DNA of 64,000 nt. It comes from Streptomyces longisporoflavus. Its GTDB lineage: Bacteria; Actinomycetota; Actinomycetes; Streptomycetales; Streptomycetaceae. The notes below the pieces were generated by a model that searched no databases, was not told the DNA's origin, and saw only the letters and a list, made by a program, of their open reading frames with translations. Shown piece after piece: positions 26,655-33,745 of this stretch. Where the stretch lies: contig NZ_BMTR01000018.1 of assembly GCF_014649775.1 (NCBI RefSeq), forward strand, positions 62,001 to 126,000, in the 5' to 3' direction. Positions within the stretch are counted from its first letter, which is position 1; every line of letters begins with the position of its first letter. The position numbers were made by a program, and so were the translations under genes.

Positions 26655-27734
26655 CTACGCTGCCTGGGCCTCATCGCCTTCGCTGGCGCTCTTGTAGAGG
26701 GTGTCGATTGCCTTTCGCGTCCGGGACTCGCTGCTCGGCATCAGGTGCGTGTAGACCCTCAGCGTGAACCCCGGGTCCTCGTGTCCGAGGTACTTGCTCA
26801 GTGCCTTGATGTTGTCGCCCGCGTCCAGAAGCACTGACGCATAGAAGTGCCGTAGTGCGTGCATCCCGTGCTCGCGTGCGGACGGCAGCGGGCCACCGTC
26901 GTCTGGCTTGGCGATGAGTCCGGCCGCGAGGAGCGCGGGCTTCCACGGACTGATGTTGAAGTTGCTCCGGTAGACGTGGTTGCCCTGAGGTCCCGTGAAG
27001 ATCAGCCGCTTGGTGACGGGCGGGCCGTCGGGCCTCATCCACGGGAGCGTGACGTTCACGGGCGGATGGCTCTGCATGTGCTGGGTGAGCGCCTGACCGA
27101 CTGAATTGGGGAGCGGCACGTCACGCAGCTTGTTGTTCTTGGGCTTCCCGAAGAACGCCCGTCCCTTCACGACCTTGATTTGCAGGCCGACGTGCAGCCA
27201 CCCCGTAAGGAACCCCACGGCGTCGACGGGCAGGCCGAAGATTTCGCCCTGGCGCAGACCGCACCCCGCGCCGAGATCCACCATGGTTTGGAAGCGCGTC
27301 GGCAGAGCCTCGCGGACGGCGAACACCTGCTCCGCGGACCAGGGGGTGACTCGTTCTCCGCCCGGCTTCGGGGCTGTCACCGAACTGGCCCGGCAGGGGT
27401 TCCGGGGCATGAGCCCATCGTCGACGGCAGCGGTCAGGACCGCGGATACGTTCGCGAAGATGCCGCGTCGATAAGACGATGCAAGCCCAGAGTCTTCCAA
27501 CTGACGTACCCATGTACGAATGTGACTCGGCCGGAACGATGACAGCGGCCGTGAACCGAGGTACGGGATGGCGTGGAGCCGAATACGTGTCTCCGTGGTG
27601 GTCCGCGACGACACGTCCGTGGACTGAGCGGCAATCCAGCGTTCGGCGTACTGCTTGAAGGTGATTCGGGCGGCGGCGGGGTCCGTGTAGTTGCCGCGGG
27701 ACATGTCAGCTTCGATGTTGGTCAGCCACTCTTC
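26655..27734 (-). pseudogene. int: Tyrosine integrase lacking its N-terminus
   Basis: Phage-type site-specific recombinase for the attachment repeats. The core-binding domain (ITFKQYAERWIAAQSTDVSS) and the catalytic domain are intact: Arg in GAGCGLRQGEIFGLP, HxxR in MHALRHFYASVLLDAG, His in YLGHEDPGF and nucleophile Tyr in LRVYTHLMP. About 359 integrase residues remain, beginning EWLTNIEADMSRGNYTDP. The arm-binding N-terminus normally before this is absent. In its place the frame runs without a stop into the end of the XRE regulator gene. Possible expression as a fusion cannot be excluded, but normal integration function is doubtful. Confidence 0.8.
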
Positions 27735-28850
27735 GCGCACTCTGGGATTGTTCCGCACGAGCTGCGGCGCCGTGCGTTCGGCTGTACGCAGCGCGTCCGG
27801 CGAGCGAGAGAGCGCGGCTGTAGTCGATGCGATGCGAGACGCTGCGCTCTTGCGGCATGTGGTCCACATCGATCCGACCGTTCTCCACGACGTACGACAC
27901 GTTGTCCAGGCCAAGCTCGATGGACAGGCGGTGCAGGATCACGTTCGTGGCCCGAAGCCGGTTTGCCAGTAGTTCTCGTCCGAACCGAGGTCGTCGGCGA
28001 GGTCCTCGGCGCGGTCCAACAGGCGGGTTGCCGTCGGCCGGTCCTGGTGCCGAGCCGCCGCGACGGCCGCCCGCAGGTGGATCATCCCGAGCAAGCTCAG
28101 TGCAGAGGGGTCGCTCTCCGCCACCTGCGAGGCCAACCACGTCGCCGTAGTGTGGCCCAGTTCCATCGCGGCCTCGTAACGGCCGTTGGCGAGCAGCGCG
28201 TGTGTGCCGGACCGTGCGGCTGAGGCGAGGACCAGGGGGTCGTCGGACTCGTCCGCCGCTCGCATTGCGCGCTCGGCGGCCAACCAAGAAACGTCGGACT
28301 CGCCGACCTTCGCGAGCGTCGTGGCCGCTAGGTGATGCGTACGGGCAGAGACCGCCCAGCAGTCGCGGCGGTCCTCGCCCCGGCGGCCCGCACGGTCCTC
28401 TAGCTCCTGCGCCGTCTGAAGAAGCGCCGGAAGCGCCGCGATCACGCTGCCGAGTCGCCCGCCCTGGTAGTCGTTCCACGCTTGCTCCACACGCACGGCC
28501 ACGGGGGCGGGGGTGGGGAGCTGAACGTCCACCTCTGGCCCGAAAAGCAGGCGCGAGAGTCGCCGGGGGCTCATGAGGGCATCCCGCACGGCCGGTACGT
28601 CGTCCTGGTGCTTCTCGTCCTCCGCCAGGAGGGTCTGTCCGAGCAGGTCACTGAGCGGCACGCGCAGGATGCGCGCCAGTTCCGCGAGCATGTCGATGCG
28701 CGGCGGCTTCCTGCGGCCGGTCTCTGCCTTCGCGAGCCAGTCAGTGCTACGGCCCACCAGTCCGGCCAGCACCTCTTGCGTGTAGCCGCGACGCTTCCGG
28801 TAAAACGCGATTCGTTCACCGATGCTGAGGTGATCTCCAAGACCACGCAT
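27735..28850 (-). pseudogene. XRE-family regulator with two frameshifts, fused to the integrase
   Basis: The first 300 residues read normally: an N-terminal XRE helix-turn-helix (RIAFYRKRRGYTQEVLAGLV, GRSTDWLAKAE) and a TPR-like helical C-terminal domain. AGGAGG lies upstream of the ATG at 28850. Near 27950 one base appears missing (gggccacgaac for gggcccacgaac), giving a stop after QTGFGPRT. The expected continuation TNVILHRLSIELGLDNVSYV is in the next frame until about 27800. Then an indel moves the end (DALRTAERTAPQLVRNNPRV) into the integrase frame, where the join to the integrase occurs at about 27734. Confidence 0.8.
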
Positions 28851-29174
28851 TGGGGTGCTGCCTCCTGCTGTCAGTAGGGGCGTGTTTCACGTTACAGAAC
28901 TGGTCACGCGGCGGGTAGACGTTCTCGCCGCCTCGCAACCCGAGTACGAGCTTGATGGGCCTGAGCGGGAAAGACCCGGACAGTCTGTCCGGGTCGCACG
29001 GAGCAATCGGACTTGTGGTCTACCAAGGGGCGCTATGACGCCCCAGTCCCGATCCCGACGGCTCGGTCGTTACGACTGGGCGATCCGCCTTAGTCGTCAG
29101 GCACTTCCTCGAATCTGGTCCGGCGAGGCAATCGGTTCTGGGATCATGCGCAGGTCACGGACACAACGGGTGGG
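28851..29174. promoter_or_regulatory. Divergent intergenic region of the element with a 23-bp palindrome
   Basis: 324 bases between the XRE gene and the divergent membrane-protein gene. It contains a perfect palindrome with 11-base arms (GACCCGGACAG and its complement) around a single T at 28973-28995, a good size for an operator of a dimeric regulator or a small hairpin. No gene is supported here. Confidence 0.55.
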
Positions 29175-30320
29175 ATGATGGGCTTCTGGAACTGGTTGCA
29201 ATTCACGTCAAGCTGTGCAGTCCTCGCGATCGGAGCTCTGATCGCGGCGAGATCACTGAGCAGGACAGTCGGCATAATGTCCCGCTCTAGCGCCATCCCA
29301 AAAGGGAAACTTTTCGCGATCCCTTTCATGCCTCTATTCTGGGGCCTGGATCTTCCCTCCATGGTCCGAATCAGTAGTCGAACCTTCGGAATTCGCTTCT
29401 CCATCTCTGGGAAGAAACTGAAAAGGATGGAACGCGATGGCGCTGCGGCGCGCAATGGACTTGCAATGCTGTTTGTGACTAGTGCCTTCTATGTGCCCAT
29501 AGCTCTATGTGCATTGGCCATAAGGGAGGCGTCTCCATTTATTCGAGAGGCCTACGAAAGGGAATTCGAAAAGATAGGGGATCGCTCCGGCTTTTATGTC
29601 GCAGTAGCGCTCTTTGCCTTTTCGATCCAGTGGTGCCTAAGTGAGCTCAAGAGGGCGAGGGGTGCAATCAGGGAGGAGAGTTACAGAATAGCATTCCATG
29701 AATGCTGTTTTGCGATAGATAGATGTCTAAGGGCGTACGAGGGCAGAGTTTCGCTACTCACCCTAGATAGGCGGAATCAGAGGCTTAATCGAGCGCTTAC
29801 TCGCTTCGGTGAAACTGACGCCGTGGGCTTCAGTAGCCACCGAAAGAAGCAACTTTTTGAGCATACTGCCAGAGTTGGTGCCGCCTTGGATGTCTATAAC
29901 GAAAGAATCTTGAGAGAGGGAACGCAAGCCATACCTGACCTAGTCAAACAGCTTTTCATCATCCTCGAACGAATGGCTGATGACCGCTGGCTTGCCCTAC
30001 TGGATGAACATGACCTACCCGCTTATGCGCCTCCATCCTCCGAGGAGCTTGAGTCCGAGGCTCGGAGAACGGATGCGACGATCGTCTTTGGGGGCGCAAC
30101 TGTCGCTGCTCTTTTCACCGGCATCGCCATATCTTTGGGTGCTCCGGCTAGTGCTGTAATACCGGCTGCGCTAATCTTCCTGCTGGGTCCTGCCGCAATG
30201 TGGGGTAGTAAGAAGTTGAGTAACCCTAGAGAGACTCTTGACGCAATGAGGCAGGGAATATCCCCGTCGACGGAGCCTCCGCAGCAACCAGCCGGGACGA
30301 GCAACGCACCTAGGCAGTGA
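29175..30320 (+). CDS. Low-G+C multi-span membrane protein of the element
   Basis: A 381-residue protein of unknown family. Hydrophobic spans are seen at about residues 8-27, 94-115, 137-155 and two near 317-360 (VFGGATVAALFTGIAISLGA, VIPAALIFLLGPAAMWGSKK). A charged cytoplasmic-type middle domain (about 160-310) lies between. Sampled lines contain 28/60, 28/60 and 35/60 G+C, far below the host, and AGA and ATA codons are used, so this is recently acquired cargo. It ends in a Pro-rich tail. I do not recognise a function; a membrane effector or defence role is possible but unsupported. Starts ATG at 29175 or 29178. Confidence 0.7.
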   Translation: MMGFWNWLQFTSSCAVLAIGALIAARSLSRTVGIMSRSSAIPKGKLFAIPFMPLFWGLDLPSMVRISSRTFGIRFSISGKKLKRMERDGAAARNGLAMLFVTSAFYVPIALCALAIREASPFIREAYEREFEKIGDRSGFYVAVALFAFSIQWCLSELKRARGAIREESYRIAFHECCFAIDRCLRAYEGRVSLLTLDRRNQRLNRALTRFGETDAVGFSSHRKKQLFEHTARVGAALDVYNERILREGTQAIPDLVKQLFIILERMADDRWLALLDEHDLPAYAPPSSEELESEARRTDATIVFGGATVAALFTGIAISLGAPASAVIPAALIFLLGPAAMWGSKKLSNPRETLDAMRQGISPSTEPPQQPAGTSNAPRQ

Positions 30321-30494
30321 GGTGAACGTGATTGGCTCGCATCTGGCCAAGGCGCACAGCCCTGGCCAATCAGAGTGGTGTCGAGCTCGAAAAGGGACAG
30401 CATGCAACGGAGCCACGCGAAGAGAGCGGCCGAATCATCCGTCTCAGCTAGCGAACTGGGGCTCTTGGGGGTGGCTGTCGGCTGCATCTACGCG

Positions 30495-30962
30495 TCAGGC
30501 AATCGTCTTTACCTTGGGGCTGATGGTTATGTCACCGTTGGACAGCAGCACCTGAAATCTGAGGTACTTGAGCTCCTCGCTCGTCAAGCGTCCCATGGGT
30601 AGATAGAACCGAGCCGTAGTGCCATCGACGGCGGGAACCAAGGGCCGCTCAGGATCGGAAGCCTCGAACCTCTTGCTCTTGACGTGTGTAAAGGACTTGG
30701 TGCGGAACCACCTGGGGTACGACACCAACTCGATACGCTCCACCGATACCGGAGTCGTGCCGTCGTTAGTGAACCTCAGGACGAACTGGTACTCGCTAGC
30801 GTCTGGGCCCCTGTCCGTACCTGTCCTCAGACCGGTGCGAAAGAGCCGGACTTTCACCTTGGGGCGGACACGCCGATATGTCAGCCCCGTAAAGATCACG
30901 TTGGTGGTTGCTGCACCCGCAGCGCCGATGGCGATACCTCGTGCCCACCAGTCCGCATCCAT
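30495..30962 (-). CDS. Membrane-anchored beta-domain protein of the element
   Basis: A 155-residue protein. One N-terminal hydrophobic segment (GIAIGAAGAATTNVIFTGLT) is followed by a basic linker (YRRVRPKVKVRLFRTG) and a beta-rich domain with the pattern QFVLRFTNDGTTPVSVERIE, which resembles Ig-like or CARDB-type beta sandwiches. No enzyme motif. It converges on the low-G+C membrane-protein gene. Function unknown. Confidence 0.6.
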   Translation of the reverse strand: MDADWWARGIAIGAAGAATTNVIFTGLTYRRVRPKVKVRLFRTGLRTGTDRGPDASEYQFVLRFTNDGTTPVSVERIELVSYPRWFRTKSFTHVKSKRFEASDPERPLVPAVDGTTARFYLPMGRLTSEELKYLRFQVLLSNGDITISPKVKTIA

Positions 30963-31035
30963 ACCTCAGCCCTCTTTCGTCCGAGTCATCGACTGAGACT
31001 GCCAGCGTTGCTGCGGCAGAGGAGCGGAATCGGCA

Positions 31036-31201
31036 CTACTCCAGCACACCGAGATCGGTATCCGGTCGGTGGATCGGGCAGGATGTCGGGTCGTTTTCGC
31101 AGGTCAGCCGAGGGATCGCCGGGCCGTCTGTGGGCCGTCCAAGGGGGGCCCACAGCGACCAATGACGACCGGCAACGGCCCCCACCCATACGCGGTGACC
31201 T
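31036..31201 (-). pseudogene. Relic tail of a DUF6233-type gene at the right end of the element
   Basis: Translated on the minus strand, the last residues are CPIHRPDTDLGVLE and stop, nearly the same as the end CPHCRPDTELGVLE of the intact gene at 25505-25837. The upstream part (HRVWVGAVAGRHWSLWAPLG) is cut by the attachment repeat, and no start within the element is convincing. It lies in the same orientation relative to attR as the intact gene does to attL. Confidence 0.6.
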
Positions 31202-31257
31202 GGCCGGGGTCCAAGCGTCTGCGACACTGGATGGACCATGCCTGTACCCGGAGAACT
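31202..31257. repeat. attR: right 56-bp attachment repeat
   Basis: Identical to 25939-25994. Contains the -10-like GACACT (31223-31228), the rlmN ATG (31238) and its first codons, so integration restores the coding sequence and at least part of the promoter. Confidence 0.88.
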
Positions 31258-32344
31258 CACCTTTGTCGCGCCCCGCGGAGCCAAGAAGCCGCCGCGGCAT
31301 ATCGCCGACCTCACGCCCGCCGAGCGCAAGGAAGCCGTTGCCGCTCTCGGCGAGAAGCCGTTTCGTGCCAAGCAGCTGTCGCAGCACTACTTCGCGCGGT
31401 ATGCGCACGAACCGGAGCAGTGGACCGACATCCCTGCCGGTGCGCGCGGGAAACTGCAGGAGGCGCTGCTTCCCGAGCTGATGTCCGTGGTGCGGCACAT
31501 CAGCTGTGACGACGACACGACGCGCAAGACGCTGTGGCGGCTCTTCGACGGGACGCTCGTCGAGTCCGTGCTCATGCGTTATCCCGACCGCGTGACCATG
31601 TGTATCTCGTCGCAGGCCGGATGCGGCATGAACTGCCCGTTCTGTGCGACGGGGCAGGCCGGTCTCGACCGGAATCTGTCGACCGCCGAGATCGTGCATC
31701 AGATCGTCGACGGGATGCGTGCGCTCAGGGACGGCGAGATTCCCGGCGGGCCCGCCCGGCTCTCCAACATCGTTTTCATGGGGATGGGTGAGCCGCTCGC
31801 CAACTACAACCGGGTCACCGGGGCCATTCGCAGGCTGACCGATCCCGAGCCGGACGGTGTGGGGCTCTCCCAGCGCGGCATCACCGTATCGACCGTCGGT
31901 CTCGTGCCCGCCATCCACCGGTTCGCCGACGAGGGCTTCAAGTGCCGGCTCGCCATCTCGCTGCACGCCCCCGACGACGAACTCCGCGACACCCTCGTAC
32001 CCGTCAATACGCGGTGGAACGTACGCGAGGTCCTCGACGCGGGATGGGAGTACGCCGCCAAGTCGGGCCGCCGCCTCTCCATCGAGTACGCGCTGATCCG
32101 GGACATCAACGACCACGCCTGGCGTGGTGACCGGCTCGGGCGGCTGCTCAGGAACAAGCCCGTGCACGTGAACCTGATCCCGCTGAACCCCACCCCGGGC
32201 TCGAAGTGGACGGCGTCGCGGCCCGAGGACGAGAAGGCCTTCGTGGATGCCATCGCCGCTCATGGGGTGCCTGTCACGGTTCGTGACACCCGTGGGCAGG
32301 AGATCGACGGGGCATGCGGGCAGCTCGCGGCGGCTGAGCGTTAG
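31238..32344 (+). CDS. rlmN: 23S rRNA/tRNA adenine-C2 methyltransferase RlmN
   Basis: Radical-SAM enzyme that methylates A2503 of 23S rRNA and A37 of some tRNAs through a protein-bound methyl intermediate. 368 residues. The 4Fe-4S cluster motif is CGMNCPFC. FMGMGEPLANYNRV and SLHAPDDELRDTLVP are family signatures. The C-terminal catalytic Cys is in RDTRGQEIDGACGQL. The start codon lies in attR. DNA upstream of the repeat is element-derived, so any native upstream activator site has been displaced. Confidence 0.95.
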   Translation: MPVPGELTFVAPRGAKKPPRHIADLTPAERKEAVAALGEKPFRAKQLSQHYFARYAHEPEQWTDIPAGARGKLQEALLPELMSVVRHISCDDDTTRKTLWRLFDGTLVESVLMRYPDRVTMCISSQAGCGMNCPFCATGQAGLDRNLSTAEIVHQIVDGMRALRDGEIPGGPARLSNIVFMGMGEPLANYNRVTGAIRRLTDPEPDGVGLSQRGITVSTVGLVPAIHRFADEGFKCRLAISLHAPDDELRDTLVPVNTRWNVREVLDAGWEYAAKSGRRLSIEYALIRDINDHAWRGDRLGRLLRNKPVHVNLIPLNPTPGSKWTASRPEDEKAFVDAIAAHGVPVTVRDTRGQEIDGACGQLAAAER

Positions 32345-32434
32345 TCTGGTCAGGGCTGGAGGGCTGGAGGGCTGGAGGGCTCGTCTGAATCTGGCTTGTA
32401 TGCACCTTCATCGCCCGAAAACACATCTTCATAT

Positions 32435-32537
32435 TCCGACAGGGGAGCGCCACAGCGCTGAGAGTGCGGCACCAAGGACAGGTTGGCCGCAGACCCTCTG
32501 AACCTTGCCCGGGTCATTCCGGGTAGGAAGTTCGGAC
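32435..32537 (+). ncRNA. TPP (thiamin pyrophosphate) riboswitch
   Basis: Matches the THI-box consensus closely: GGGGAGC at about 32442, CGCTGAGAGTGCGG at 32456-32469, CCGCAGACCCTCTGAACCTT at about 32487-32506 and GGGTCATTCCGGGTAGGAAG near 32510-32530. Closing helix P1 is CCGA/TCGG at the ends. It lies upstream of a thiamine-type ABC transporter, the expected target. Confidence 0.95.
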
Positions 32538-32554
32538 ATCACTCAAGCTGTTGC

Positions 32555-32611
32555 GCCCTGCCCGCGAACCGGCCCGATCCGTTCTGGTCCGGTCTGGTCC
32601 GCGGGCAGGGC
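32555..32611 (+). terminator. Riboswitch expression-platform hairpin
   Basis: GCCCTGCCCGCG at 32555-32566 pairs perfectly with CGCGGGCAGGGC at 32600-32611 across a 33-base loop. It follows the TPP aptamer by 17 bases and precedes the ribosome-binding site by 21 bases. It likely acts as the regulated terminator or as an accessory stem. Confidence 0.6.
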
Positions 32612-32641
32612 CGCGTCTCTTCCTGGTCACTCCAGGAGGAA

Positions 32642-32661
32642 TGAACTCAGTTGAACTCAGT
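32642..32661 (+). repeat. 10-bp tandem duplication at the thiB start
   Basis: TGAACTCAGT occurs twice back to back. It inserts 10 bases (not a multiple of three) between the AGGAGG at 32633-32638 and the GTG at 32660 that would otherwise be the natural start. Confidence 0.8.
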
Positions 32662-33745
32662 GAGCAACATCAAGAAGATCACCGTCATCGCGGTCGCGGT
32701 CGGCCTCGGAGCCGTCACGCTCTCCGCCTGCGGCGACTCGTCGGGCAGTGGCGGCGAGACCGATTCCAAGAGCGTCACGCTGGTCAGCCATGACTCCTTC
32801 AACGTCTCCAAGGACGTACTGAAGGCGTTCGAGAAGAGCTCCGGGTACAAGGTCAACGTTCTCAAGGACGGGGACGCCGGGGCCGCCGTGAACAAGGCGA
32901 TCCTGTCGAAGGACAACCCGCAGGGAGACGTCTTCTTCGGCGTCGACAACACCCTCCTCTCGCGCGCGCTCGACAACGGACTCTTCCAGTCGTACGAGGC
33001 CAAGGGCTCGGATCAGGTTGCCTCGCAGTTCCGCGCCGACCAGGGCAAGCATCGCGTCACGCCCGTCGACAGCGGCGACATCTGCGTCAACTACGACAAG
33101 AAGTACTTCGCCGACAAGAAGCTCGACCCGCCGAAGTCCTTCGACGACTTGGCCAAGCCCGCCTACAAGAATCTGCTGGTCACCGAGAACGCCGCGACCT
33201 CGTCGCCCGGCCTCGGCTTCCTGCTCGGCAGCGCCGCCCAGTACGGCGACGGGGGCTGGGAAAGCTACTGGAAGAAGCTCAAGGCCAACGGCGTCAAGGT
33301 CGTCGACGGCTGGGAGCAGGCCTACAACGAGGAGTTCTCCGGTTCCGCCGGAGGGAAGAAGGCCAAGGGAGACCGGCCGCTCGTCGTCTCGTACGCCTCC
33401 TCCCCGCCCGTCGAGGTCCTCTACGCCAAGCCGCAGCCCAAGGAGGCGCCCACCGGAGTCGCGACCGGCACCTGCTTCCGGCAGGTCGAGTACGCGGGGC
33501 TGCTGAGCAACGCCAAGAACGAGAAGGGCGGCAAGGCGCTGCTCGACTTCCTGATCAGCGGTGACTTCCAGGAGGACATGCCGCTGAACATGTTCGTGAA
33601 CCCGGTGCGCGAGAACGTCGAGCTGCCCCGGCTCTTCGTCGAGCACGGCGTGACGATCGACGAGCCCGAGACCATGGAGCCGAAGAAGATCGCCGACAAT
33701 CGCGAGCAGTGGGTCAAGTCGTGGACCTCGCTCGTACTGAAGTAG
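32651..33745 (+). CDS. thiB: Thiamine ABC transporter substrate-binding lipoprotein
   Basis: Binds thiamine or a phosphate ester outside the membrane. 364 residues from TTG 32651. Lipoprotein signal VIAVAVGLGAVTLSACG with lipobox Cys. The mature part has the ThiB pattern (VTLVSHDSFNVSKDVLKAFE, VDSGDICVNYDKKYF, YASSPPVEVLYA). Starts in frame are TTG 32651 (12 bases after AGGAGG) and GTG 32660 (21 bases away); the better-placed ATG 32641 is out of frame because of the 10-bp duplication. Downstream of the TPP riboswitch; overlaps thiP. Confidence 0.9.
   Translation: MNSVSNIKKITVIAVAVGLGAVTLSACGDSSGSGGETDSKSVTLVSHDSFNVSKDVLKAFEKSSGYKVNVLKDGDAGAAVNKAILSKDNPQGDVFFGVDNTLLSRALDNGLFQSYEAKGSDQVASQFRADQGKHRVTPVDSGDICVNYDKKYFADKKLDPPKSFDDLAKPAYKNLLVTENAATSSPGLGFLLGSAAQYGDGGWESYWKKLKANGVKVVDGWEQAYNEEFSGSAGGKKAKGDRPLVVSYASSPPVEVLYAKPQPKEAPTGVATGTCFRQVEYAGLLSNAKNEKGGKALLDFLISGDFQEDMPLNMFVNPVRENVELPRLFVEHGVTIDEPETMEPKKIADNREQWVKSWTSLVLK

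Larger units (their letters stand above)
25939..31257. mobile_element. Decayed integrated element in the 5' end of rlmN
   Basis: A 5.26-kb insertion between two perfect 56-bp direct repeats. Contents are a short membrane-anchored protein, a truncated tyrosine integrase, a frameshifted XRE regulator, a low-G+C multi-span membrane protein, a membrane-anchored beta-domain protein and a DUF6233 tail. No Rep, FtsK-type transfer protein, Xis or Kor gene is visible. This suggests a remnant of an actinomycete integrative element. No tRNA gene is at the junctions. Confidence 0.85.

Noticed and set aside
30375..30602. 75-codon plus-strand frame in the element
   Set aside because: It overlaps the minus-strand beta-domain gene end, lacks a ribosome-binding site and shows no recognisable features.
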